From: Tubulanus polymorphus
Lineage: Eukaryota > Nemertea > Palaeonemertea > Tubulaniformes > Tubulanidae
Assembly: GCF_964204645.1 (NCBI RefSeq)
Contig: NC_134027.1
Location: forward strand, 14,436,485-14,496,484
DNA: 60,000 nucleotides
Direction: 5' to 3'
A program made the position numbers and the translations under genes. Shown piece after piece: positions 27,166-37,932 of the stretch. A model generated the notes under the pieces. The model did not search any database. It saw nothing but the letters and a program-made list of their open reading frames with translations, and had not been told where the DNA came from. Within the stretch, counting starts at the first letter, position 1, and each line of letters opens with the position of its first letter.

Positions 27166-28019
27166 AGTTGGCTAAAAAGATGAGAACGAAATAGGCTTAA
27201 TTACTTTCCTTTGACTTTCAAACACACGCCATGAAAAAATTCCATCACATCTTGCTGTTGGTGCTTTTCTGCATCGACCACGAAGTCTGGAAAATGTAAT
27301 TACAAAAGTACATAGGGACTCAGGTCCTTGATGAGTGGTACTAAAATATTCACTAACAACGCTTTCTGATAAAGATCGCAAAATTGCTACATGTACTTCA
27401 ATGCTAGCAAAAAACCCATGTTTCTTTTCATCAAAAATAATCGTATGAACATTATGAGATTTTCTATGCCCGTAGAGACTATGTACGATCTCAGGAACAT
27501 CGAAAGATGCGGCTCTGTAATGTAGTTCCTTCACCTACTGATAATCTTGTGCCCATGGATTCATCTTGTGCTTTTGGAGCCCACGTTGCCTTGACCTTTC
27601 ATTCAGACACAAATTTGATGGTCTGTCTGACAATAAGCATGTACTTATCCACCGTGAATTAAGTAGATATTCTAACTCGACAGTGAAACAACAATTGTCA
27701 AATATCAACGCTGCAAGTTAAAACCATTTCAATCAAAAATTGTTGCTTCATCTATCATACAAGTCTGTCATTTAAAAACTGCAATGAAAATTACACATAC
27801 CTTTTATGTTATCAATAAGTGGCTCAGTGTTGCCAAGTAACGATTGCTGAATGTTACATGCATTGCAGGTAGGCCTACAGGGCTGCGAACATGCTTTCTT
27901 AAAAAAGCGATGTAAAAAGCCTCGGGTGGCCCGAAGACATTGCACGACAGAATTGAGGAAACAGACATTACCAGGGTTTCTAAGACCTGGAGGAAGCACC
28001 TACAATGAAACGATCAATT

Positions 28020-29262
28020 ACACATTAACTACCTCGTATCAGCACAACGATTAACCAAACCCTCATCACATTTGCCCGATGAGTCGGCCCTGGGCCCAGG
28101 GACTCCCCTAACAGGTAAATGGACTCCTGGTGGCTTTACCTGTGGTCCGATTAGTGCTAAATTCAACAAGCACCTGCACGGTGTACCCCTTAACGATTAA
28201 CCAAACCCTCATCACATTTGCCCGATGAGTCTTGGCCCTGGGCCCAGGGACCCCCCTAACAGGTAAATGGACTCTTGGTGGCTTTACCAGTGGTCCGATT
28301 AGTGCTAAATTCAACAGGCACCTGCAGGGTGGCTTTACCTGTGGTCCGATTAGTGCTAAATTCAACAGGCACCTGCAGGGTGTGTCCTTTAAGGATAAAC
28401 CAAACCCTCATCACATTTGCCCGATGAGTCTTGGCCCCGGGCCCAGGGACCCCCCTAACAGGTAAATGGACTCTTGGTGGCTTTACCTGTGGTCCGATTA
28501 GTGCTAAATTCAACAAGCACCTGCAGGGTGTGTCCCTTAACGATTAACCAAACCCTCATCACATTTGCCCGATGAGTCTTGGCCCCGGGCCCCCCTAACA
28601 GGTAAATGGACTCCTGGTGGCTTTACCTGTGGTCCGATTAGTGCTTAATTCAACAAGCACCTGCACGGTGTACCCCTTAACGATTAACAAAACCCTCATC
28701 ACATTTGCCCGATGAGTCTTGGCCCCGGGCCCAGGGACCCCCCTAACAGGTAAATGGACTCTTGGTGGCTTTACCTGTGGTCCGATTAGTGCTAAATTCA
28801 ACAAGCACCTGCACGGTTTACCCCTTAACGATTAACCAAACCCTCATCACATTTTCCCGATGAGTCTTGGCCCCGGGCCCAGGGACCCCCCTAACAGGTA
28901 AATGGACTCTTGGTGGCTTTTTACCTGTGGTCCGATTAGTGCTAAATTCAACAGGCACAGGTAAATGGACTCCTGGTGGCTTTACCTGTGGTCCGATTAG
29001 TGCTAAATTCAACAGGCACCTGCACGGTGTACCCCTTAACGATTAACCAAACCCTCATCACATTTGCCCGATGAGTCTTGGCCCCGGGCCCAGGGACCCC
29101 CTAACAGGTAAATGGACTCCTGGTTGCTTTACCTGTGATCCGATTAGTGCTAAATTCAACAAGCACCTGCAGGGTGTACCCCTTAACGATTAACCAAACC
29201 CTCATCACATTTGCCCGATGAGTCTTGGCCCCGCCCCCCCCCCCTCACAGGTAAATGTACTC
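28020..29262. repeat. Satellite array, ~148-bp units, left part
   Basis: Eight units, each with 'cgattaaccaaaccctcatc', 'tgcccgatgagtcttggccc', 'ctaacaggtaaatggactc' and 'ggtccgattagtgctaaatt'. Spacing between successive CGATTAACC words is about 146–148, with two units enlarged by an internal partial duplication of about 52–64 bp. Open frames on both strands are repeat artefacts. The array starts next to a USP exon and is broken off by element 2. Confidence 0.95.
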
Positions 29263-29441
29263 AGTAATAGGGGTAATAGGCTTTCAGGCCAAAGGTCGAA
29301 CGGTCGAGCTCATAAAAATGAAAAACATGAAAATAATTACAATTTCTACTTGAATTACTCGCGAAACTCATAAAAATGAAAAATAAACCTTTAACCTGAA
29401 AGCCTATTACCCCTATTACTCTTAAAATAATCATATACATG
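29263..29441 (+). repeat. Left terminal region of element 2, with internal inverted duplication
   Basis: 29263–29293 (AGTAATAGGGGTAATAGGCTTTCAGG...) is mirrored by 29395–29420 (…CCTATTACCCCTATTACT), giving a hairpin-like end. The inner part, 29385–29441, is the reverse complement of 46538–46594. Confidence 0.75.
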
Positions 29442-32400
29442 AAAACACATTTAGAGAATAAATTGATACTAGAATATAAAGATGATATATTAGAAACTAA
29501 ATTAGAAGAATTAAAGAATGAAAAAGAAACATATAAATGTGATACATGTAATCAATCATTCAGTGATAAAAGATATTATAAAGAACATTTAAAATCTATA
29601 AGTCATATTAGAAATAAGAATAATGATATTTTAGGTGAAGATTATTTTGATAATGATAACGATAAGAAACAGAAGACAATTAGAAGCATAAAAAATAAAT
29701 TAAACAATAAAAGACCATACATGGAAGATGTAAGAAATTATATTAATTCATTACATAATAAAAAAGATATAGAGATAACCGAAGCATTTAAAAGTGATAT
29801 TGGTCCAGCAGCTATCGAGTTTAAATTTCATAAAGGAAAAACATTAGAAGATAATAAAAAACATTTAGAAAATATGAAAAATATTATAGAAATAATAACT
29901 GATGTTGAATATCCTAAAATTAGTATATCAGTTAAAGTACAGTTTATAAAATCTGAAGATAAACCAATATATAATATAAATTCTCATTCACAACATATTA
30001 TATATGAACAACATATAGATGATAAATTAGATAAATGTTATAATGAAGTAAAAACTAAAATAGAAGAGAAATATTTTGAAGGATTTGGTTTAATATTTGA
30101 TGAAATAATATTTATGACTTTACATGTTTATAACACAAAATATAATAAGTTAACTAAATCGAAACCAATAGATGAAAATAATGTATCATATTATAAAGAA
30201 CCAGATATTGAAGCATCGAGTTATATTAAACTACCATTTAAAACTAATGCTGTTATAAATGTACAAAATGAAGATGATAAATGTTTTCTATGGGCTATAA
30301 TAAGTTGTTTACATCCTGCAACTTATAATATTTGTAGATTAACTCATTATAAACCATTTGAAAATAATTATAAGATAGATAAGTATCCTGTTATAACTAA
30401 AAACATCCCAAAAATAGAAAGAGATAATAATTTAAGAATAAATGTATTTGATTTAATCAAATTACCAAATACAAAAGGTAACAATATAAAACATTATACA
30501 TTAGAACCTTTATATCTATCAAAAGATTATGATTCAAACGATATTATAGATATATTATATTATGAGAATCATTATATGTGGATTAAACAAATAGATTTAT
30601 TCTTTAGAACAGAAAGTGATCACCATAATAAAATATATCTATGTAGAAAATGTTTACATAAATTCAGTAATGAAAGTACATTATTAAATCATAAACAATT
30701 ATGTGAAAATCATGATTATTGTAAATTAGTTTTACCAAATGAAAAAGATAAAATATTAGAATTCAAAAAATATGATTACAAAAATAAAGTACCATTTGTT
30801 ATATATGGAGATTTTGAATCATTAAATAAAGAATTAACTGATCAAGATAGAAAAGAAATATATTATAAAAGAAAGAAATTAAACTCTAATGAAAATGATT
30901 TTTCAGATGAACCACCAAAAACAAATACTATTAAAAAGATTCATCAATCAGCTGCAGCTTTCGGGTTATATATTAAATCTGATTATCCAGAACTAATTGA
31001 AAGTGAATATTATGATTATAGAAATGAAAATGTTATCAATCATTTTTGTGACTTATTAATTGAATATGAAATAAGATTTAGTAAATTATTGAATACAAAT
31101 ACAGAAATTATAATGACAGAAGAAGATAAAGAAGAATTTGCGTTTGCAGATAAATGTTATTATTGTGAAAAGATACTTAATTATAAAGATAAAAAAGTAA
31201 GAGACCATGATCATTTGAATGGAAAGTTTAGAGGCGCTGCACATGAGAATTGTAACTTACAAGCTAAGAAAATTAACTTTGTACCAGTTATATTTCATAA
31301 TCTATCAGGATATGATGCACATTTATTTATCAAACAGTTATGCCATAAAATATAAGAAATTAATAATGAAATAGAAAGATTAAATTCAAATAGATCAAAA
31401 GATAAAATACCAACTTATGAATTTAGAGTGTTAGCTAGAACATCTGAGAATTATATATCATTCCAATTTGGGTGTTTAATATTTATAGATTCATATAGAT
31501 TTTTAAATAGTTCATTAGATAACTTACCAAAATCATTAGTTGATGATGAATTAAGAATATTAAAACAACACTATCCAAATAATGATGATTTTCAATTAAT
31601 GAGATATAAAGGTGCAATTCCATATTCATTTTATAAATCACATAAAGATTTTAACATAACTGAATTATTGAAAGAACAATTCTACGATGAATTAAAAAAT
31701 GAATATGTTAAAGATGAAGTATATAATAGAACATTGAATATTTGGAATCATTTTAGAATGAAAAATCATGGACAATTAGTAGATTTATATCTAAAATCAG
31801 ATGTATTATTATTAACCGATATATTCGAAAGGTTTAGAGATGTAAACCTAAAATATTCTAACATTGATCCTTGTCATTGTTATTCATCACCAGGTTTAAC
31901 ATGGGATTGTGGATTAAAATTTACAGATATAAAAATGGATTTGTTAACAAATATAGATCAATTACTATTATTTGAAAAATCTATAAGAGGAGGAGTTTCA
32001 GGTGTATTAGGGGATATTTCAATGTAAATGATAACCCTGGATATAAGTTATTATATATAGATGCAAATAATTTGTATGGTTGGGCAATGATGGAACCACA
32101 ACCTTATGGAGTATTTGAATTAACTGAAGTTTTACAGAATGAAAATAATGATAAATTTGATTGGAAGAAAAGAATCCTAGATATTGCAGATGATTCAGAT
32201 ACTGGTTACTTCTTTGTTGTAGATTAAGAATATCCTGAACATATTAAATTTAAAACTAGAAATCTAGCATACTGTCCCGAACATAAAACTGTAACTCATG
32301 AAGAATTATCAAATTATCAAAAAAGAATTAAACCCGAAAATCATATTCATACAGAAAAGTTAATGGTAACTCAGTAAGATAAATATAATTATGTAGTACA

Positions 32401-33394
32401 TTATAGAATGTTAAAGTTTTATCTAAAACAAGGAATGGTTCTAAAAAAAGTATATAGATATATTTCATTCAGTCAATCTAAGTGGTTAGAAAAATATATA
32501 GATTTTAACACCAAACAGAGAACTAAAGCTAAAACTGATTTCGAGAAAGATTTCTTTAAGTTAATGAATAATGCATTCTATGGGAAGACTTGTGAAAATA
32601 TTAGAAATAGAAATGATATTGAGTTAATTAGTAATGGCAAAAGGATAAGGCCTTTACAAATATATCCTAAATTTATAGGTAACAGAATATTTGATGAAAA
32701 TTTAGCTGCAGTTAAAATGAGAAGAACATCAATGAAATTTAATAAACCAATCTATGTTGGCGCATCAGTTTTAGAATTATCAAGATTACTAATGTATGAA
32801 TTCTATTATAATGTATTACAACCACTTTTTGGAGAAAAACATATAGAAATATTATATTTTGATACCGATTCTTACATATTAAAGATAAAAACTGATAACA
32901 TAACAGATGATTTAAAAACATTAAAACATCATTTTGATTTTAGTAACTATCCTAAAGATCAATAATGCAATAGCAATGATAATAAAAATGTTCCCGGTAA
33001 ATTCAAAGATGAATTAGGTGGCGAAGAAATGATAGAGTTCATCGGTATTAGATCTAAAATGTATTCATATAAAACTAAAGAACATGAAGCTAAAAAGTTA
33101 AAAGGAATAACCAAAAGTGTAGTAGAAAAGAATATTCATTTCAAAGGTTACATCGATTGTATATTCAATGAAAAAGTTAGAAAACATAAGATGAGATGTT
33201 TAAGATCTGAAGATCATGAAATGTTTATTGAAGAAATTGAAAAGATAAGTCTAAACCCATTTGATGATAAAATATATATTTTAGATGATGGAATTCATAC
33301 AGTTGCTTATGGTTGCAATTTAGATGAATACTTAAACTTTAAAAGAGAAGAAACAAAAGAGAACGAGATAATGAAAAGAATTCTAACGTGTTAA
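29439..33394 (+). pseudogene. DNA polymerase B with EndoVII-like insert (element 2), broken
   Basis: Family-B polymerase of the protein-primed type, about 1,300 codons. In order: C2H2 finger near residues 34–57 (KCDTCNQSF), second finger near 400 (LCRKCLHKF), exonuclease motif YGDFESLNKE near 452, endonuclease VII-like block near 573–606 (CYYCEKIL, VRDHDHLNGKFRGAAHENC), NLSGYDAHLF near 620, motif A-like DANNLYGWAM (about 32058), motif B KLMNNAFYGKT (about 32550), and motif C YFDTDSYIL (about 32856). The catalytic Asp pair is still present. Breaks: in-frame TAA at 31353, 32225, 32375 and 32963, and one frameshift between about 32011 and 32025. The start lacks the ATAAATG signal. The EndoVII-type insert is known in animal Maverick-type polymerases; its role there is not established. 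Confidence 0.9.
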
Positions 33395-33423
33395 TCAAAT
33401 TTTAATAAAAATATGTTATTAAA

Positions 33424-33777
33424 ATGGAGAGTAAACAAACACACAGTGAGAACAACAAATTATTTCTAGATAGAATTAAAGATATAACAAATGTAAAATC
33501 TGTAGATTATAAATTCAAAAAGTTAACAGAATTAAAAATTTATAAGAAATATCTAATTACAAATATTGATACGGTTACTAATAACTATGGAGATAAATTA
33601 GTTATACACTTAGAATATGAAGGATTAAAAGGAAATACATATAAATTCAGAACATATTTACCGGATAGATTTCATAGATTATCAAGTGAAGACTTAGAAG
33701 AATTATGTTCTGGAGATTTCTATTTCGTATACAAAGGTAAGAATGAGAAAGGGCACCATGAAATAGATTTCGAATAA
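33424..33777 (+). CDS. Small OB-like element protein (element 2)
   Basis: 117 codons, intact. Central β-rich pattern KYLITNIDTVTNNYGDKLV, then KFRTYLPDRFHRLSSEDLEE and FVYKGKNEKGHHEIDF. The homologue in element 1 (26052–26379) lies at the other end on the opposite strand. The strand spacing suggests a single-strand DNA-binding OB fold supporting the polymerase next door, but no diagnostic motif proves it. Confidence 0.55.
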   Translation: MESKQTHSENNKLFLDRIKDITNVKSVDYKFKKLTELKIYKKYLITNIDTVTNNYGDKLVIHLEYEGLKGNTYKFRTYLPDRFHRLSSEDLEELCSGDFYFVYKGKNEKGHHEIDFE

Positions 33778-33812
33778 GAAAATATGTAAAATAATATAAT
33801 AAAATAATATAA

Positions 33813-34568
33813 ATGGTAGAATTAAAAGAATATAGAATATTTGTTGATTTTAGAAAACTTACAAATTATAAATCTCATAATTTACTAGTACAATTAGATA
33901 GAGAATTTAAGAATTGTGTTAATTTAAAATTAGTAAATATAAGTTTATGTAATTCTTTTTATAATATATCGGATAAAACTTTTGAACATAGAGGGTTTAT
34001 GATTTATATGAGAAATAAAGATAAATGGTTTCATATATTTTTAAAACCAGGATTATATAATTTAGAATCATTAGCGCAAGAAATTAATAGAAGCGCTCGG
34101 TTGAAAATCGGGGGCACTTCTGTATTTGAAATTTAATTTAATAAAATTGATAGTACTAATAAAATAAGAATAAAGATATCTAATGAACAACATAAATTTA
34201 TGGTAAACAAACCACTGGCTAAAATGTTAGGAATTAAACCGCTTACAGTTACTGGAAACGCAGAAGGCAGCTCAAATATAATACCTTTAAAACACTTTTA
34301 TATTTATTGCAATTTAATCGATCCTACAAAAACTTTCGAAGCAACTAAAGAAACAATTTGTAGTTCTAGTATACTAAATATTTTACCGCTAAAAAATGTT
34401 AAACAATTTGGAACTCAAATAAATTATAATTTAACAGAATGTGATTTTAAACCATGCATTCCTCAATTTAATAATTTTAAATTAGAAGTAAGAAATCATA
34501 ATGGTTATTTAATTGATTTGAATAACTTTCCTGTAATGTATGATTTAATTATAAGATGTAAAGAGTAA
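33813..34568 (+). pseudogene. Penton-like minor capsid protein (element 2), one stop
   Basis: Start in TATAAATG. About 250 codons in one frame, interrupted only by TAA at 34134–34136. Motifs: IFVDFRKLTNYKSHNLLVQL, LKPGLYNLESLAQEIN, AKMLGIKPL, HFYIYCNLIDP, and a C-terminal block NFKLEVRNHNGYLIDLNNFP. This profile recurs beside hexon-type genes in Polinton-like elements and is usually read as the single jelly-roll penton. No copy remains in element 1, where the region is deleted. Confidence 0.65.
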
Positions 34569-34584
34569 TTTTTTCACTATATAA

Positions 34585-34941
34585 ATGAATATAACTGTTG
34601 GACCGAGTATATGTTTTGGGTTTGATTTTAAACATGAGAAAGAAATGAAATTTAACATTAATGATGTAATTACACATATTAAAAATATTGCATTTTCTAA
34701 TGAAACAACATTTGAGTATGAACCAACAATAGATAAAGAAACTTTAAATGTAGAAAAGATTACTAATTTAATTAGAGAATCTTTAAGATTTTATGAATTA
34801 GATGAAGATTTTATCATCGATGATATTAAAAAAATAATAATTGAAATATATACAAATGAAACTAGTAATGAAATAAATGTTGATTTAATCATAAATAAGT
34901 TAACTAAATATTTTGAAGATAGTAATTTTTTTGATAAATAA
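34585..34941 (+). CDS. Unknown acidic 118-aa protein (element 2)
   Basis: Start in CTATATAAATG, stop TAA directly abutting the next ATG. Predicted mostly helical and acidic (EKITNLIRESLRFYELDEDF). No membrane segment and no family recognised. Confidence 0.5.
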   Translation: MNITVGPSICFGFDFKHEKEMKFNINDVITHIKNIAFSNETTFEYEPTIDKETLNVEKITNLIRESLRFYELDEDFIIDDIKKIIIEIYTNETSNEINVDLIINKLTKYFEDSNFFDK

Positions 34942-35163
34942 ATGAGTGATAATAAGTGGATAATAACTGGATTATATAATGGCGCATTACTATCAGTTGG
35001 AACTGTTGGTTATTCAATGGTATTAAAAAAAGTATTCAAAATGGGAAGTGTTAATGTTGATAGATTTGATATAAATGATATTTTAAAATTAACATTAGCA
35101 GTTACTTTATCTAATTTAACTATTGATTATTTGGAAAAACAAAAATATATTCCTCCCATATAA
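34942..35163 (+). CDS. Small membrane protein (element 2)
   Basis: 73 codons, start in AAATAAATG fused to the preceding stop. Hydrophobic helix at residues 7–25 (ITGLYNGALLSVGTVGYSM) and a second at about 47–62 (ILKLTLAVTLSNLTI). Probably virion or assembly related from its place among capsid genes; the function is unknown. Confidence 0.5.
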   Translation: MSDNKWIITGLYNGALLSVGTVGYSMVLKKVFKMGSVNVDRFDINDILKLTLAVTLSNLTIDYLEKQKYIPPI

Positions 35164-35187
35164 ATGCGTATTTATTTTACTAAATAA
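35164..35187 (+). other. 7-codon open frame between genes (possible leader peptide)
   Basis: TATAAATG opens a frame of seven codons whose TAA abuts the ATG at 35188, giving ACTAAATAAATGGC. Both ATGs carry the start signal. Confidence 0.3.
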
Positions 35188-35610
35188 ATGGCTTCTGCAG
35201 TTATAACTATTATAGGATCGGCAATTGTTAACGCTTTAGCATTTACTGGTGGCGGTTATTTATATAAGCATATTGATAAAAATGGATCATTAACAGAACA
35301 AAAAAGGCATAACTTAGCATTAGAGAAATATAATAAAGCAGCAGAAGAATACAGAGAAAAGAGGCAAAACTATATGGATTACATCAATAAAGAATTATAT
35401 GATCAGAAGATTTCACATAGAGATTTTCAATCAGTCGATGATGCAATGAGTTTATATAACGCGGTAAAAAATAAAGAAAAATTACATCTATACAAACCTA
35501 AATTATCAGATTATTATACCCCAAGTAAAGAACAACAGAAATATGAAATAATTTGCATTTTAGGTGGAACAGTTATTGTTATATTTGTTGCTTATAAGTT
35601 TACTAATTAG
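35188..35610 (+). CDS. Membrane protein with two terminal helices (element 2)
   Basis: 140 codons. N-terminal hydrophobic helix (VITIIGSAIVNALAFTGGGY), then a long charged helical middle (RHNLALEKYNKAAEEYREKR, YMDYINKELYDQKI, FQSVDDAMSLY) and a C-terminal helix (IICILGGTVIVIFVAYKF). I recognise the ALAFTGGGYL...KRHNLA pattern as recurrent in animal Polinton-like elements, without an assigned role. Confidence 0.6.
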   Translation: MASAVITIIGSAIVNALAFTGGGYLYKHIDKNGSLTEQKRHNLALEKYNKAAEEYREKRQNYMDYINKELYDQKISHRDFQSVDDAMSLYNAVKNKEKLHLYKPKLSDYYTPSKEQQKYEIICILGGTVIVIFVAYKFTN

Positions 35611-35630
35611 TAATTTTTTTTGCTAAATAA

Positions 35631-36080
35631 ACGGAAGATAAAGTTGATAATATTGATATTATTCCTTATGACATAAATAAAACTAAATTAAAAATATATT
35701 TAGAAAAACAAATATTAGAATTTGAAAGTGACTTAAAGATAAAAAAGAAAAAATATTTAAAAAGTAAAATTATATATTATTTGATTATAAGTGGTTCAGT
35801 TACAATTAGTTCTGTAATAACATTTTTAGCAATATTCAGTCCATTAACACCTTTAGCTATATCAATTGGTGTGTTAGGATTATCATCAAGTGTATTAACT
35901 GGTATAAGTTCAAAATTAAATATAAAAAGTAATAAAGAAAAAATTAAAACTAATATAAAAGAAATTGATAAATTAAAGAACACACTAGATTATATAATAA
36001 GTTTAAATGGTCATGTAACAGTTGAAGAACAAGATAAATTATTAAAAGAATTATTAATTATTAATCTTTTAATTACATAA
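35631..36080 (+). pseudogene. Membrane protein gene with lost start codon (element 2)
   Basis: The frame is open from 35631 to 36080, but the expected start in the AAATAA context reads ACG instead of ATG. The product would have a Lys-rich helix (ILEFESDLKIKKKKYLKSK), two hydrophobic helices (IISGSVTISSVITFLAIF; LAISIGVLGLSSSVLTGI) and a coiled tail. The loss of ATG inside an otherwise perfect start signal suggests inactivation by one transition. Confidence 0.6.
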
Positions 36081-37403
36081 ATGGCAGATAGTTTTCCAAA
36101 AGCTTTCCAATATAATAAATCAATTAAACATAATATTCCAGCAATAGATTTTAATAAAGATATTACATATAGAAATGAAGTTTTAGATTCATTAATTGAT
36201 TTATATATTTATGTTACTGAAAGTAATAATTTTCATGTAAAGATGGAAAATATATATCATGTGTATACAATTAATTTCAAAAATTTAAATGAGGCAAAAC
36301 AATGGTTATTAAAATCTAATATGAAGTATTGGCAGAACCAATTAAATTTTGCTGTTTATTGCGCAACAACAGGATGTGGAATTAGTTGGAATGATCATGT
36401 AATCAAACCAAGTTTACCATTGATGTTATCACTTCTTAGATTTCATACATATTTTCAAATAAAATTAATATTAGATGAATTAGAATGTCCTTTACCAGGT
36501 TCAAAATATTTTAACGAATTGAATAATAATATTAATTTTTCTAAGTTTTATAAAATATGTAATGAATTTAATATTAATTCAAATAAAGATTTTAGAGCAA
36601 AAATTGGAACAATGGGTGGATTAGGAATATTATATACTAAAGAATTTGGAAAAATAATGACAAATACAGATATTAGAACACTAAATTGGAATGAATTACC
36701 AAAATATTATAATAATATACAACAACAAAACAATAATGGTTGGGTTAATTTCATTTTAGAAAATAGTGAAGGTTTTACTAAAGCTGGTATACAAAGAATA
36801 AATCAATCTATTAGAACTTATTTGATATGTATTTTAGGTGCGCAAGTTGAAACAAGATCCCCAATAATTGGAAATGATAACACTTCATTCGATGCGCAGA
36901 AACAATTCAAAGTATTATTTGACGATTTCATTCATAATGATAAAAATAGATCGATTCCAGAAAACATTGTAAGATATCAAAATTATTTAGATAAATCACA
37001 GATTAGATTAAATTATTGTATAGGCCCTAATCTATTAATTATTTCTAATGATTTAGTATTAAAGATGGGAAACATAATTGGTTATAATAATCTAATTAAA
37101 ACTGCAACAATAAATAATTCATTTGGATTAAATGATATAAATAAAAAGATTATTACTGCTCCAAAATTAATGGAAGGTGAAAAAAATAAAAAACATATTC
37201 AATCAACAGAAACTAAAACTAACGATATTAAATTAAATAATGATTCTAAACCGGATTATAATACATCAGAAAATATTAGAACTGATAATATTCAACATGA
37301 AATAATTAAACTAAATGATGATAATAAATCCCACGAAAATACTAAATTAGCTTTATCTTGTATAGGAATTGTAATCGGAGGAATATTATATTTTAAATTT
37401 TAA
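36081..37403 (+). CDS. Conserved 440-aa element protein, function unknown
   Basis: 440 codons without a break, start in TACATAAATG fused to the preceding stop. Body motifs are WQNQLNFAVYCATTGCGISW, LPLMLSLLRFHTYFQI and AKIGTMGGLGILYTKEFGK. A polar, low-complexity stretch follows at about residues 370–415, and a C-terminal membrane helix (ALSCIGIVIGGILYF). The CATTGCG segment and the following RFH block recur in proteins of animal Polinton-like elements; the role is unknown. Its intactness amid broken neighbours is notable. Confidence 0.65.
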   Translation: MADSFPKAFQYNKSIKHNIPAIDFNKDITYRNEVLDSLIDLYIYVTESNNFHVKMENIYHVYTINFKNLNEAKQWLLKSNMKYWQNQLNFAVYCATTGCGISWNDHVIKPSLPLMLSLLRFHTYFQIKLILDELECPLPGSKYFNELNNNINFSKFYKICNEFNINSNKDFRAKIGTMGGLGILYTKEFGKIMTNTDIRTLNWNELPKYYNNIQQQNNNGWVNFILENSEGFTKAGIQRINQSIRTYLICILGAQVETRSPIIGNDNTSFDAQKQFKVLFDDFIHNDKNRSIPENIVRYQNYLDKSQIRLNYCIGPNLLIISNDLVLKMGNIIGYNNLIKTATINNSFGLNDINKKIITAPKLMEGEKNKKHIQSTETKTNDIKLNNDSKPDYNTSENIRTDNIQHEIIKLNDDNKSHENTKLALSCIGIVIGGILYFKF

Positions 37404-37418
37404 TCTTTTATTATATAA

Positions 37419-37932
37419 ATGGAAGAAGATATTCCAATGGATCCTTTAGATGAACCTGGCATAACTGATGAACAACAACCTGATTTTAGTGAAACAAGTC
37501 TTAATGACGGTAATGATAATCAAAATAAAATATAATACTAATTTAGGTGAAGATGATGATAATGATGATGATGATTATGATGGAATTAATTCCGAATTAC
37601 GTGAAAAATTAATTAAATATTTAAAAGCTCCTGAAAGTGGTAGGATTTCAACTAGAACAGAAAGAAAAGAATTTATGAAACTATTAGAAAAACAACAAGA
37701 AAAATATCCTGATAAACCTATGGAATTATATAGAATGAAATCTAGAGTAACAGATACAATTGTTAACGAATTATTACCAAAAGTTGTAATAGATGAAATT
37801 GATTCAGAAGGTGTTGTAGAACAAATTTTAAAAGATGATCCATTTTTCATGAATAATTTAGAATTTAAAAATGATTCATGGTATTATAATCTTGAATTAA
37901 ATAGGAATATTGTAACAATTCAATTATCTTGA
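37419..37932 (+). pseudogene. Acidic protein, frameshifted (element 2)
   Basis: Start in TATATAAATG. The first frame (EEDIPMDPLDEPGITDEQQ) stops near 37533 and continues one base shifted (LGEDDDNDDDD, LREKLIKYLKAPESGR, DPFFMNNLEFKNDSWYYNLE) to TGA at 37930–37932. The TGA overlaps the next gene's ATG region. Very acidic N-terminal half; no family recognised. Confidence 0.5.

Larger units (their letters stand above)
14895..27998 (-). pseudogene. Ubiquitin-specific protease (peptidase C19) gene, spliced, damaged
   Basis: Ten minus-strand exons with AG/GT borders assemble a USP catalytic domain. 27801–27998 has the Cys box (RNPGNVCFLNSVVQCL). 27205–27286 has the QxD box (QQQDVMEFF). 17619–17656 and 17457–17538 include CLECGKES, and 16772–16857 (FFSLEEVTVRCS) and 16514–16588 (CPCEQAF...VIDLKR) complete the zinc-finger cysteines. 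16301–16385 (GKLMHHVNIGKNLDI) precedes 15800–15894, the His box (SGHYVAYLKVLNGWALAD). 15545–15620 (GGEPYVCFYEKK) and 14895–14921 end the series. Phases match across most junctions, including over the 9.5-kb intron holding virus-like element 1. USPs remove ubiquitin from proteins. Damage: an 11-bp tandem duplication in 17457–17538, a one-base shift just before the catalytic His, and an A11 run in the last domain exon. Any N-terminal exons would lie beyond 28 kb and were not found. Confidence 0.85.

Noticed and set aside
27172-27534. 120-codon minus-strand frame read as a gene of its own
   Set aside because: The real signal there is the USP exon 27205–27286 in another frame; the long frame is accidental.
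28108-29012. Repeated ~70-codon frames such as LNLALIGPQVKPP
   Set aside because: They recur once per satellite unit, on both strands, and shift with unit indels; no gene is implied.
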